64,000 bases of DNA from Halobacteriovoraceae bacterium. GTDB taxonomy: Bacteria > Bdellovibrionota > Bacteriovoracia > Bacteriovoracales > Bacteriovoracaceae. Of the stretch, positions 9,303-18,079 are shown piece by piece. The translations under genes and the position numbers were made by a program. Position 1 is the first letter of the stretch. Every line of letters begins with the position of its first letter. The notes beneath the pieces are model-generated. The model was not told where the DNA came from, did no database searches, and saw only the letters and a program-made list of their open reading frames with translations. The stretch is taken from the NCBI GenBank assembly GCA_002707495.1, contig PAMZ01000006.1, forward strand, positions 372,001-436,000. Reading direction: 5' to 3'.

Positions 9303-10154
9303 TTATTTCAATCCCTTCTTAAGCTTAGCCTCAATTAACTGACCTCTTTTTTGGTTAAGATGATCACGATACTGACTAAACCACTGAGTATTGGCCCTTT
9401 GCAAAAGCCAAGTATCAAAATGATTCTCCTGATTTAAATAGTAGGAATTTGATGACAAATTGTCTAGCATCACCATATTTGCAAGTGTAGGTACCTTTAA
9501 AAGCGCTTTTAATCCCGCTTTTGAGTAATGAAACTCTTTGTATTCTTTAAAATAAGTAACCAAGTTTTCATAAACATAATAGCCAGCACTTACCCCTGAT
9601 TCACATAATTGTTTCAATTCATTTTGCATATCTGCGTGATGTGCGTGTAAGGCCTGTTTTAACATTCCACTATTATCATCTTTCCAATCTCGAGCTTTAA
9701 CATCCCGCCAAAGTGGTTCGCTATTATCTGATTTCAGAGCTAGTACCGGATAAAAACCAAGATTATTCATATCTGTTCTCACCGAACGATAGTCTTGCTC
9801 AGTTACTGAGCTATCAAATGGAGCTTCCAATTTTTCTTTATACTCAAGAATAACTTGATGAAAACTTGGGCAATTTGCAGTTTTAGCCTGCATCCCCAAG
9901 GATTGTTCAAGTTTTAAAAATTGCCTGTAAAAACTTAAAAAATAGATCTGCCTATTAGAAAGCTCTGGGGTACTTTGTTTTATGCTCGCTGGTGCACGAT
10001 CATGAATTTTTTTAGGCTGATAATCGTTAAAATAAACCAAGTTATTACTTACAGAACTCTTTACCGGAGTCAGACCAGAAAGCCCTGTTTGATAATCACT
10101 AGAGGCACAGCCAGCCAATAAAGTGGTCCAAAAAATAAGGTTGATTTTTTTCAT
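9303..10154 (-). CDS. Lipoprotein of unknown function
   Basis: The 283-residue protein begins MKKINLIFWTTLLAGCASSD, a lipoprotein signal with lipobox LAGC and the lipidated Cys at residue 16. The body is rich in tyrosine and in charged helical sequence with no motif I can name. An AAGAGGGAG-type ribosome site precedes the start. It probably forms a two-gene unit with the lipoprotein gene downstream. A palindrome at 10182-10200 sits just upstream and may be its operator. Confidence 0.72.
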   Translation of the reverse strand: MKKINLIFWTTLLAGCASSDYQTGLSGLTPVKSSVSNNLVYFNDYQPKKIHDRAPASIKQSTPELSNRQIYFLSFYRQFLKLEQSLGMQAKTANCPSFHQVILEYKEKLEAPFDSSVTEQDYRSVRTDMNNLGFYPVLALKSDNSEPLWRDVKARDWKDDNSGMLKQALHAHHADMQNELKQLCESGVSAGYYVYENLVTYFKEYKEFHYSKAGLKALLKVPTLANMVMLDNLSSNSYYLNQENHFDTWLLQRANTQWFSQYRDHLNQKRGQLIEAKLKKGLK

Positions 10155-10181
10155 AAACGCTCCCTCTTAAGGGATTTATCG

Positions 10182-10200
10182 GTTCTAAGAGGCTTAGAAC
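10182..10200. promoter_or_regulatory. 19-bp perfect inverted repeat in a divergent intergenic region
   Basis: GTTCTAAG-AGG-CTTAGAAC is a perfect inverted repeat with 8-bp arms and a 3-base centre. It lies between the divergent lipoprotein gene (start 10154) and the EVE-domain gene (start 10272). There is no T-run, so it is not a terminator. Its size and symmetry fit an operator for a dimeric regulator, but no regulator gene is adjacent. Confidence 0.4.
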
Positions 10201-10271
10201 TTCAATAAAACCTTTGCGACGGCAAGACTTGCAGGTTGTCTAAGTTATTAATTTTTAATATTTTAAAAGAC

Positions 10272-10739
10272 ATGAATTATTGGTTAATGAAAACAGAGCC
10301 TGATACTTTCTCAATAGATGATCTTAAAGCTCAGAAAACAAGTGGTTGGGATGGCGTCAGAAATTACCAAGCGAGAAACTTCATGCGAGATGATATGAAA
10401 AAGGGTGATCTCATTCTCATATATCATTCAAGCTGTGAGGTTCCAGGAGTAGCAGGACTGGCCATAGTGAATAAGGAGTCTCATCCAGACCCCTCGGCAT
10501 TTGATTCTCAATCGAATTATTTTGACCCTAAATCAAACCAAGATAACCCTAGATGGTTTATGGTCCAGGTAAAGTACAAAGCAAAATTCAAAGCGTTTGT
10601 ACCCCTCTCTCAAATAAAAAAAGAAAAGAAACTTCAAGATATGAAACTGATTCAAAAAGGCAACCGACTTTCAATCATGCCACTTGAGAAAAGTGAATTT
10701 CTCCACATTCTAAAATTAGCGAATTATAGTCTAACGTAG
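10272..10739 (+). CDS. EVE domain-containing protein
   Basis: The 155-residue protein has the EVE signature from its first residues: NYWLMKTEPDTFSIDDL, then WDGVRNYQARNFMRDDMKKG and the strand VPGVAGLAIV. EVE domains share the PUA/YTH-like fold and bind modified nucleotides in DNA or RNA; the precise ligand is not known here. A TTG at 10236 would add 12 residues, but the ATG at 10272 gives the usual N-terminus of the family. The 3' end overlaps the carboxypeptidase gene on the other strand by 16 bases. Confidence 0.9.
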   Translation: MNYWLMKTEPDTFSIDDLKAQKTSGWDGVRNYQARNFMRDDMKKGDLILIYHSSCEVPGVAGLAIVNKESHPDPSAFDSQSNYFDPKSNQDNPRWFMVQVKYKAKFKAFVPLSQIKKEKKLQDMKLIQKGNRLSIMPLEKSEFLHILKLANYSLT

Positions 10740-12064
10740 TTTCCGTCAGTATTTATTTGCTCATCAACTTCAAGATTTACAGCTTTAGCACCTCTTGATG
10801 ACTGTATATTAAATCTGTACTCACCAACTGGGAGGACTTTAAAAAACTCTCCTCTGGAAAAAGCAAACTCTCCCATCTCAGTTGATTGTCCACCATCAAT
10901 TCTTGTGATTTTAACTGTTCCAGTTGCATTTCCATTCATTAAAAACCCGGCCCCTTGATGTACTGATTTTAAATAAGTCATCATTGATGCTTTATTTTCG
11001 CTGTAGAAACCTGGAATATTTCTATAACTTGGCCATTTTCTTTGAGAGAGCTCAACGGTCACTTGAAGATCGTTATACCAGTAGTAAGACCAATCTTGCA
11101 TTCCTCCGAAAAGTCGATACCAATCTGCTCCGTTTGTAATACCGCCTGAAAAAGACCTTGAATTTCTCATTGTGGAGTTCAGGTTGGCATATCTTAACGA
11201 AAGTTCTTTTAATAAGGAGTCGAGTGGATGTCTGTCATAGGTACTATCCCAGGGATAGTTTACAACCACAGCACCACCGTGAAAATTTGCAGAAAGAGAA
11301 AAATTTCTTTGAGCTTGAAAATTCATCACAGCAATCGTTTCCGGTTGTCTACTTCCATGAGAATTTCGATCACCTCTCGTCCAATCAGGAAAGTTTCTAT
11401 TGAGATCGACTCTTCTAGCATTTGCCCTTTGTCTTAACTCTGAACCATCAGGATTCATTGAGGGCATAATAAATATCTCTGTATTATTTATAAGTTTTGT
11501 AATCTCACTGTCGTTTCCATAGCCTGCAATTAAGTCTCTAATAAAAAACTGAGTTAGTTCTCTACCGGTGATTTCATCTCCATGCATGCTAGAGATATAT
11601 TTAAATTCAGGCTCTTTTTCATCTTGAGAAACATTATCCGATATTTTTACCACCCATAGATCTCTACCCTGTGATGATTTTCCAATAGAAAACATCTTTG
11701 CAATACTAGGGTTAAGTGCCACGGCAGCTCTTAAATTTGAAACGACCTTCTCATAGCTTGGATAATCAAGAAGGGCCTCACTATCTTTTTCATGTCCATG
11801 ATCAATTGTCTGAAACTCAATTCCAGAGTCTTTCAAAAATTTCCCAGTCCCTTTAGGTCCGTAGAGCTCAAAACCATATTCACTAGGATGATCAATGATT
11901 AGCTCAGGATGATCCTTTAAGATTGTTAACGATTGAAAATCAGTCACAAAGTATTCTTCTTCAATCAAATCAGCCGTGCTCGTATCCTGGGCTGGACTAG
12001 CAAAAACAAACTGAGTGCTAAAGGCTAATAAAAAGACAATTTTGGCGAGTGTAGATGTTTTCAT
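10724..12064 (-). CDS. Secreted M14-family zinc carboxypeptidase
   Basis: The 446-residue precursor has a signal peptide (residues 1-23). The catalytic domain shows the zinc site SSMHGDE (His161, Glu164) and NFHGG (His262), substrate-binding DLNRNF (Asn222, Arg223), and the general base in VTVELSQ (Glu338). M14 enzymes remove C-terminal amino acids. The last 75 residues (GTVKITRIDGG onward) look like the transthyretin-like domain that follows the catalytic domain in the carboxypeptidase N/E/D subgroup. All catalytic residues appear intact. A role in digesting extracellular or prey protein is plausible but inferred. Confidence 0.92.
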   Translation of the reverse strand: MKTSTLAKIVFLLAFSTQFVFASPAQDTSTADLIEEEYFVTDFQSLTILKDHPELIIDHPSEYGFELYGPKGTGKFLKDSGIEFQTIDHGHEKDSEALLDYPSYEKVVSNLRAAVALNPSIAKMFSIGKSSQGRDLWVVKISDNVSQDEKEPEFKYISSMHGDEITGRELTQFFIRDLIAGYGNDSEITKLINNTEIFIMPSMNPDGSELRQRANARRVDLNRNFPDWTRGDRNSHGSRQPETIAVMNFQAQRNFSLSANFHGGAVVVNYPWDSTYDRHPLDSLLKELSLRYANLNSTMRNSRSFSGGITNGADWYRLFGGMQDWSYYWYNDLQVTVELSQRKWPSYRNIPGFYSENKASMMTYLKSVHQGAGFLMNGNATGTVKITRIDGGQSTEMGEFAFSRGEFFKVLPVGEYRFNIQSSRGAKAVNLEVDEQINTDGNYVRL

Positions 12065-12139
12065 GCAGGCAACCTACCTCAAGTATTCAAAACTGTATTC
12101 AAGTCTTTTCAAACATGTACTTACTACATGGATTTGAGG

Positions 12140-13252
12140 TTATCGGAAAACGTAAAGTCTATTACGAGAGGAGTAAATAGCTAAAATTCCGTCGGAGGAA
12201 ACCTCTGCATGTCCAAAAACAGCAGATTGATCGGAGCCCAAATCAAATTTTGAAAGCACATTAAGTGAAATGGGATCAAGATAAAATACACCACTTCCCA
12301 TAGTTGTTACGACCATCCCTCGCTTCCACATTTTTAAAGAACTTATGGCATCCTTCGATACCTTTTTCGAACTAAGAATTTTTCCTTGGTTTGAGACTCT
12401 ATGGACAGTTCCATCGGTTGCCCCCACAAAAAAAGAATCATCTTCAAGTAGTGGAAGGCTCGATTGCACAATTTCAACCGTTTTTTCAATCACACCATTT
12501 TCAGGATTTAAAAATCGCATAGGCCCTGCTGCTGAGCCCGCAATAATATAGCGACCAACACTTGTTGGCATAACGTCTACATCCACAAATTTGATTCCTG
12601 TGGATATCTTTTGCTCCCACTTTATCACACCCTCTTCTAATGAAAGCATCGCCACATATCCATCTGCAAACCCTACGAGAATTGATCCCTGAAAGGGCTG
12701 AACAGTAGAGACTCTTTGTAATGTCGTAGAAAAAGGAACAGACCTTTTATATCGCCAAAAAACTTTTCCTGTCTTCGCATCAAGAACCACAATACTATGA
12801 TTTCTAAGGTGAATAATAAGTCTACCCCGCATGAATTGAGGTTGAGACTCAATAGGGGCCCCTAGATCCACGGAGTACTTTAAGTTTCCTGAATAATAAT
12901 GACGAGCGATTAATCGTCCTTCTTTAGTGCCGTAATAGACTGTATCGCCAAATTTATTTGCAGGAGACTGAATGGGACCATTTTCCTGGCTTCTCCAGAC
13001 TTCGCGTCCAGACTCCAAATCATAATTAACCATCTCCCCTTTAAGATTACCCATATAAAGATAGTCTTCAAAAATAAAAGGAGACGAAGTCCCAATCGGA
13101 AAATTTCCGGTACTATAGCGAGGATCTAGCTCTTTCGCCCATTTTACAATAAAGGGATTTTGCTGCTGAACAGGACTCCTTAATTCGAGCTCTTTGAGCT
13201 TAGAACATCCAAAAACCCCTAAAGCAAAAAAAAGAAGAAAGAATTTACTCAC
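12140..13252 (-). CDS. bamB: BamB-like PQQ beta-propeller lipoprotein
   Basis: The 370-residue protein begins with a lipoprotein signal (FFALGVFGC, lipidated Cys16). It continues with repeated PQQ-type blades, for example GREVWRSQENGPI, DAKTGKVFWRYKRS and EEGVIKWEQK. BamB is a lipoprotein of the BAM machine that inserts beta-barrels in the outer membrane. The start is GTG, overlapping the end of the YfgM-like gene by 8 bases (GTGAGTAA). The order YfgM-BamB near der is the same as in gammaproteobacteria, which supports the call. Here der is separated from the pair by two divergent genes. Confidence 0.8.
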   Translation of the reverse strand: MSKFFLLFFALGVFGCSKLKELELRSPVQQQNPFIVKWAKELDPRYSTGNFPIGTSSPFIFEDYLYMGNLKGEMVNYDLESGREVWRSQENGPIQSPANKFGDTVYYGTKEGRLIARHYYSGNLKYSVDLGAPIESQPQFMRGRLIIHLRNHSIVVLDAKTGKVFWRYKRSVPFSTTLQRVSTVQPFQGSILVGFADGYVAMLSLEEGVIKWEQKISTGIKFVDVDVMPTSVGRYIIAGSAAGPMRFLNPENGVIEKTVEIVQSSLPLLEDDSFFVGATDGTVHRVSNQGKILSSKKVSKDAISSLKMWKRGMVVTTMGSGVFYLDPISLNVLSKFDLGSDQSAVFGHAEVSSDGILAIYSSRNRLYVFR

Positions 13253-13916
13253 TCAGATACAACCTTGCAAGTTTAGCATACTGGGTGTCGGCATGTTCTT
13301 TAAAAAGATATTCAAAGTGCTTTTTTGCTTTCTCTTTATCACCGGCTTTAAGATAAAGGCGGCCAGTGTGAAAAAATATTTTATCTTTAAGAAGACTCTC
13401 AGGTCTTTTAATGAGCTCAGTGTAGATTTCTAGTGCTTGATCAGTGCCCTTATGATCCTCCCATAAGGCTGCCATCGCAAGTCCAGCCATCAAGTAGACT
13501 TCACTTCTCTTATCTTGTTTATTTAACCAGGTCTGAGCTTGAGTAAGTGTCGCTTGATCCAACTTACCTTCTTCATTTAATTTTTGAAGAACAGCAATGA
13601 GTGAAGGAAATATACTCGGTTCAGAAAACAAAGAAGAGTCCAGACTAGAAAGTTTTCTAAGGACTTCTTCTGAAGCCATCTTAGACTCAGGAGCTAAGTA
13701 AGGTTCCACAATATTAGACTCAATAGCAGCTACTTCGTTTAAACGCTCGTTTACTTTAGTCGCTTGCATCTTGGCAAAAATCACATAACCAATAATTAAG
13801 ACAACTCCAATTCCAGCAACGGTAAGAACTGTTTTTTTGTTTTCATTTATAATATGCCCAAGATCGGTTTTCTCTAAGGTTTCTTCCAAAGTTTGTACAT
13901 CTTGATTTGTGCTCAT
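13245..13916 (-). CDS. YfgM-like membrane-anchored TPR protein
   Basis: The 223-residue protein has a cytoplasmic N-terminus, one membrane helix at about residues 28-48 (TVLTVAGIGVVLIIGYVIF), and a periplasmic helical part with TPR-like pairs (GRLYLKAGDKEKAKKHFEYL). YfgM is an ancillary subunit of the SecYEG translocon that links it to periplasmic chaperones. It is translationally coupled to the BamB-like gene. The family is divergent, so the call rests on topology and on the conserved yfgM-bamB order. Confidence 0.7.
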   Translation of the reverse strand: MSTNQDVQTLEETLEKTDLGHIINENKKTVLTVAGIGVVLIIGYVIFAKMQATKVNERLNEVAAIESNIVEPYLAPESKMASEEVLRKLSSLDSSLFSEPSIFPSLIAVLQKLNEEGKLDQATLTQAQTWLNKQDKRSEVYLMAGLAMAALWEDHKGTDQALEIYTELIKRPESLLKDKIFFHTGRLYLKAGDKEKAKKHFEYLFKEHADTQYAKLARLYLSE

Positions 13917-14003
13917 CGCCCATCCTTGTCGTTTTTCAAATCAAAATTCTATTCTTAAAATCAATAAGTTGTCAAAGTCCGGGCCTTCCGATACGATTTT
14001 TAT

Positions 14004-14498
14004 ATGAGAAATTTCAATATTCTATTCGGCTTCATGCTTCTGTTCTTTTGTGCCTCCAGTAAAGGAGCCAGCATGGTGGGAAGACTTGGAATTGGAATGG
14101 CAAACAACTTAGTGACGGGGACTCCAGTACTCTCCACGAAGCTCCAAAGAAATAGGGCCAGCGCGATCGGAGGAGTTTTTGGTTTAGACTCAAATGAGGA
14201 CGGCTCATTTTATGCGCTAGGTCTTAAATATTATCGCTATATATATGAAGAACCACAGTTGAATTTCTACTCTGCTTTTCAAGGGAATATATTCACCTAC
14301 CAAAACGAAGACACCGACGAAACCGAAAATGGTTACCAAGTTGACGGTACTTTAGGATCAGAATTTAGTTTTCAAGGTTTAGAAAGCATAGGCTTTAGTT
14401 TTGAATTTGGAATAAGTTTTAACAAGTACCAAGATCAATCAAGGATTCAGACAATCGGGGTCAATTTTATCCAATCGTCTATCCATTTTTATCTCTAG
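14004..14498 (+). CDS. Small exported beta-barrel-like protein
   Basis: This 164-residue protein starts with a signal peptide (FGFMLLFFCASSKGAS). It continues with alternating aromatic and polar residues such as YALGLKYYRYIYEEPQ and a C-terminal strand ending in an aromatic/hydrophobic residue (SSIHFYL). That pattern fits a small outer membrane barrel. I cannot name a family. The next gene starts six bases after its stop and also looks like a barrel protein, so they are probably co-transcribed. Confidence 0.65.
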   Translation: MRNFNILFGFMLLFFCASSKGASMVGRLGIGMANNLVTGTPVLSTKLQRNRASAIGGVFGLDSNEDGSFYALGLKYYRYIYEEPQLNFYSAFQGNIFTYQNEDTDETENGYQVDGTLGSEFSFQGLESIGFSFEFGISFNKYQDQSRIQTIGVNFIQSSIHFYL

Positions 14499-14504
14499 GA
14501 AAAA

Positions 14505-15317
14505 ATGAAACTGATTTTCTCCCTTTTTATTCTTCTCTCCTTTTCCTGCTGGGGACAAGGTGGAGCAAATCTTTTCAACGACGGTGATGAAGACCTTCAA
14601 GTCGGTGGCGACATTTTTCAAGATTTTAATGAAGACTTAGAAGCAACTCAAGTCATGGAGGATGAACGGTTTTATAGGTACTCAAGATTCTTTGGCATTA
14701 ACTTAGGACTTGGAACCACAACTTTTACTGATAATAGAGGTCTCGCCTACGAAGATAATGACCCCTCTTATCACTTCTCACTTATTTATTTTTTAGATTT
14801 CCAAACTGCCTTTGTTATGGGCCTAGAATACTCCCAACATACTATGTTTATCGATACTTTTGTCGTCGGATCTCCTGATGAGATTATTGGAGCGGTAGTC
14901 ACTAGCTTTTTAAGACCATTTTTTGGTTATCGTTATTATATTGATACCTCTGATTTAGGAACAGCCATTACTTACTCTAACCCCTATTTCGTAGGGCGTA
15001 TAGAATACTGGTATCAAACCAATGAATTCCCCGAAGAAGAAGGACTAGATGACGAAAATGGAGGGGGCCTTGGGACCGGAGTAGGTTTCGGACTCGAATT
15101 CCCCATCGAGCTCAAACAAAGTTATTTTAATATCGAGTTTCTCTACCATTTTGTGAACTACTTCGATAAGTTTACAGATGATTACCGACAGATTCCAGAC
15201 GATTTAGAGCGTGATGACCCGAATAACCCAGGCCAAAAGCTCGAGTCGACTTACGGCTACGATGACCTTCGTGGAGGCTCCCTTACCATTATGATGAACT
15301 ATCATATCAGTTGGTAA
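14505..15317 (+). CDS. Exported beta-barrel-like protein
   Basis: The 270-residue protein has a signal peptide (SLFILLSFSCWGQ), an acidic linker (residues 25-50), and then strands rich in Tyr and Phe (FFGINLGLGTTTF, ALVYF-type segments). It ends YHISW, with the terminal aromatic residue that outer membrane barrels use for BAM recognition. An AGGA ribosome site overlaps the stop of the upstream barrel-like gene. No family name can be given. Its end lies 4 bases from the convergent der gene. Confidence 0.65.
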   Translation: MKLIFSLFILLSFSCWGQGGANLFNDGDEDLQVGGDIFQDFNEDLEATQVMEDERFYRYSRFFGINLGLGTTTFTDNRGLAYEDNDPSYHFSLIYFLDFQTAFVMGLEYSQHTMFIDTFVVGSPDEIIGAVVTSFLRPFFGYRYYIDTSDLGTAITYSNPYFVGRIEYWYQTNEFPEEEGLDDENGGGLGTGVGFGLEFPIELKQSYFNIEFLYHFVNYFDKFTDDYRQIPDDLERDDPNNPGQKLESTYGYDDLRGGSLTIMMNYHISW

Positions 15318-15321
15318 CCCT

Positions 15322-17100
15322 CTAAACTTTCTTAAGTCGCCTCTCAATATCCGTCGTCGTTCTAAATATCAAATGAACCGGAGTATTCACCAATTTAAAC
15401 TCTCTTCTTAATGCATTGGTAAGATAGCGACGATAATTAGTTGGAACACCTTTAGACCTATTAGTAAAAAGAAGAAATGTGGGTGGTGCAGACTTAAGCA
15501 TCGAAGCATATTTCACTCTTAACCTCAAACCTTTCTTCTTATCGATCATAACAGGATTTCTTTCCATAAGATTTGTTACTGTCTTGTTGAGTTTCCCTGT
15601 CGTTACTTTCGAGTTTCGGATACATATTGTTTTTCTAAGAGATGTTCTTAGTTGCGCTAAATGACTTCCTTTCTTAGCTGAGATAGTAATGATCTCACAA
15701 AAGGCAAGCCAGGGAACTTGGGCCCTAAGATCTAGCATCCACTCTTTTTTTCTTCTTCTGTCTTGCATAATATCTTGGATGAGATCAATTTTATTCAGAC
15801 ATATGACTAGGGATTTACCTCGTTCCAAAGCGATATCACATAACCTTCTATCTTGATGAGTAATACCCTTTGTGACATCTATCATATAAATAATAACGTC
15901 AGCCTCAGAGATAGCTTTAAGTGATCTATACACAGATTGTTCTTCAATAAATCCACTGACAGATTTTTGCTTTCTGATACCAGCAGTATCTACCAGTTTA
16001 ATTGATCGAAAGGGATTAAACTCAATGTCCTCTTCAACTGGGCTTTCTTCCTCAAGAGGAGCATGGTCATCATCAAGTTGTGCTTCCATATCATCTAAAG
16101 AAAAGAATTCACCAGAGTCGAGATCCTCAGTCATATCATTTTCGAAAGAAAACTCCCCTTCTTCAGATTCTATTTCATCGTCATATTTTAATTCTTCAGG
16201 AAGGTCGTTATAGGCTTGAAGCTCTTCTTTAGAGATCTCATCTTCAAACTCTTTCAATTCACCGATCAGTTCAGCGTTGGATTTCCTGAATTGATCATTT
16301 TGAACCTTAAGCTTATCTACATCCGAACCAAAGTATAAATCAAAATAACCTTCTATTGGATCGACTGTGGTTCCTGCAACATTTGAGACTAAAGCTCTTT
16401 GGGCTCCTAAAAACTGATTTAAGAGAGTAGATTTACCTGCATTAGGTGCTCCTACGATCGCAGCATTTGCCACAACATCATGTTTCGGCTTAACCCCTTT
16501 TTGAAGTTCTTTTTCTTCCTTTGCCGTTGCTTCAAATTTAAGGACAAAATCGTGCAAAGATTCTTTTAAGCTTTGTAAACCTCGGCCATGCTCCGCAGAG
16601 ACTAAAAAGAATTGATCGGTTTCAAGTCCTAACGTATAAAAATCAGCCTCCTGACCTGCTAATTTTTCATCATCAAACTTATTTACCAAAAGCCAGAAAG
16701 GTTTTTGAGTCGAACGTATATAATCACAAATAGTTTTATCAAAAGGTATTAACCCTTCTCGTACGTCGACCACCATCAGAACGAGGTCTGACTCATCTAT
16801 AGCAAGCTTTGCTTGATCCGCCATAATATTAAAAAACGGCTCAGCTGTTTTTCTTTTTCCTAATTTTTCAGGCTCATCAACTTTATCAGGGTAAAACCCC
16901 CCAGTATCCACCATTATCACATCGCGCTCTTCTTCGCCTCGGACGTTTTCTATCTGAGCAATGCCATAATGGCGATCTCTAGTAACCCCCGGAAGGTCGT
17001 ATGACATCGCCTTGAAACTCTTACGCATAATACGGTTGAAGATTGTACTCTTTCCAACATTTGGTCTTCCAATTAAAGACACCACACATGAGCGTTTCAT
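15322..17100 (-). CDS. der: Ribosome biogenesis GTPase Der with an acidic insertion
   Basis: Der (EngA) has two tandem GTPase domains and a KH-like C-terminus and is needed for 50S assembly. The first domain has GRPNVGKS (residues 11-18), DTGG and NKFD. The second has GAPNAGKS (217-224), DTAG (371-374) and NKID (436-439). An extra stretch of about 105 mostly acidic residues (about 255-361) lies between switch I and DTAG of the second domain, making the protein 592 residues against roughly 440-490 usually. I start at ATG 17100, which overlaps the era stop (TAATG) and follows GGAG; an in-frame TTG at 17115 is less likely. Confidence 0.95.
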   Translation of the reverse strand: MKRSCVVSLIGRPNVGKSTIFNRIMRKSFKAMSYDLPGVTRDRHYGIAQIENVRGEEERDVIMVDTGGFYPDKVDEPEKLGKRKTAEPFFNIMADQAKLAIDESDLVLMVVDVREGLIPFDKTICDYIRSTQKPFWLLVNKFDDEKLAGQEADFYTLGLETDQFFLVSAEHGRGLQSLKESLHDFVLKFEATAKEEKELQKGVKPKHDVVANAAIVGAPNAGKSTLLNQFLGAQRALVSNVAGTTVDPIEGYFDLYFGSDVDKLKVQNDQFRKSNAELIGELKEFEDEISKEELQAYNDLPEELKYDDEIESEEGEFSFENDMTEDLDSGEFFSLDDMEAQLDDDHAPLEEESPVEEDIEFNPFRSIKLVDTAGIRKQKSVSGFIEEQSVYRSLKAISEADVIIYMIDVTKGITHQDRRLCDIALERGKSLVICLNKIDLIQDIMQDRRRKKEWMLDLRAQVPWLAFCEIITISAKKGSHLAQLRTSLRKTICIRNSKVTTGKLNKTVTNLMERNPVMIDKKKGLRLRVKYASMLKSAPPTFLLFTNRSKGVPTNYRRYLTNALRREFKLVNTPVHLIFRTTTDIERRLKKV

Positions 17101-18068
17101 TATTTTTTTCTCCAAACCCTATGAGATTTTTGGGTTCTTGGTAGTCCAATTTCATCTAAGACGAAATTATTTTTAAACCATTTAGGGGAAACTTTGACGT
17201 GAAGGTTTAAATAAACTTTTCCTCCCACCATAGCCTCAATTTTCTTTCTTGCTTTGGTTCCAATATCTTTTATGACAGCACCTTTCTTACCAACAACGAT
17301 GGCCCTTTGACTGGGACGATTCACCAATATACTAGCCGAAATTTTCGTATTTTCTGTTTTTTCGCCTTTAGTTTTTGCATCAAAGAACTCATCAATAACT
17401 ACGGCAAGCTCATACGGGAGCTCATCTTGTAATGTATGAAAAGCTTGCTCTCTAATATACTCTGAAGCAAAAAATCTTTGATTTTTATTAGAGACAGCTC
17501 CATCTGGATACAAATGTGGTCCCGGCTCAGCAGCATCGCAAAGATCACCCGTCAGAAGATGAACCCCATCACCATTTTTAGCTGAAACGACAAAATATTT
17601 TTCTGCGTCTACCAGTAAAGATTTTACTTGCTGAAATTTTTCTTCAATTTCTGCTTCATTTAGATTTTTTACTAGATCCGATTTTGTAAAAACAACCCAA
17701 GAGCGAGCTAGCTTTCCTTCAAACTCTTTTAAGAAGTGTTTAACTTGTCCTTCAATACTTTCTGTAAGATCAATAAGAATTAAATTCAAGTCAACTCCAT
17801 CAGCACCAAACTGAGCCTGACCATTCATTCGAATATTTAATTCTAATGTTGAAGAGTGAATGCCGGGAGTGTCGACTAAGACAATTTCAGTTTTATCAAT
17901 CGTAAATGCACATTGAAATTGGTTTCTTGTTGTTTGAGGTTTGTGACTTACAATTGAGAGATCATAGCCAATCAAGTGATTGATTAATGTAGATTTTCCA
18001 GCATTAGGTCTTCCTAGCAATGCTGCCATAATATGCTTATTATGCGGATGCTGATCGGTTAATAACAT
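17100..18068 (-). CDS. era: GTPase Era
   Basis: Era binds 16S rRNA and helps mature the 30S subunit. The 322-residue protein has the G1 motif GRPNAGKS (19-26), G3 DTPG (66-69) and G4 TKSD (128-131). A C-terminal KH domain carries GKKGAVIKDIG (260-270). A strong ribosome site (AAGGAG) precedes the ATG. It lies 11 bases after rnc and overlaps der by one base, giving the order rnc-era-der. All GTPase motifs look intact. Confidence 0.96.
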   Translation of the reverse strand: MLLTDQHPHNKHIMAALLGRPNAGKSTLINHLIGYDLSIVSHKPQTTRNQFQCAFTIDKTEIVLVDTPGIHSSTLELNIRMNGQAQFGADGVDLNLILIDLTESIEGQVKHFLKEFEGKLARSWVVFTKSDLVKNLNEAEIEEKFQQVKSLLVDAEKYFVVSAKNGDGVHLLTGDLCDAAEPGPHLYPDGAVSNKNQRFFASEYIREQAFHTLQDELPYELAVVIDEFFDAKTKGEKTENTKISASILVNRPSQRAIVVGKKGAVIKDIGTKARKKIEAMVGGKVYLNLHVKVSPKWFKNNFVLDEIGLPRTQKSHRVWRKK

Positions 18069-18079
18069 AATGAATCTCC

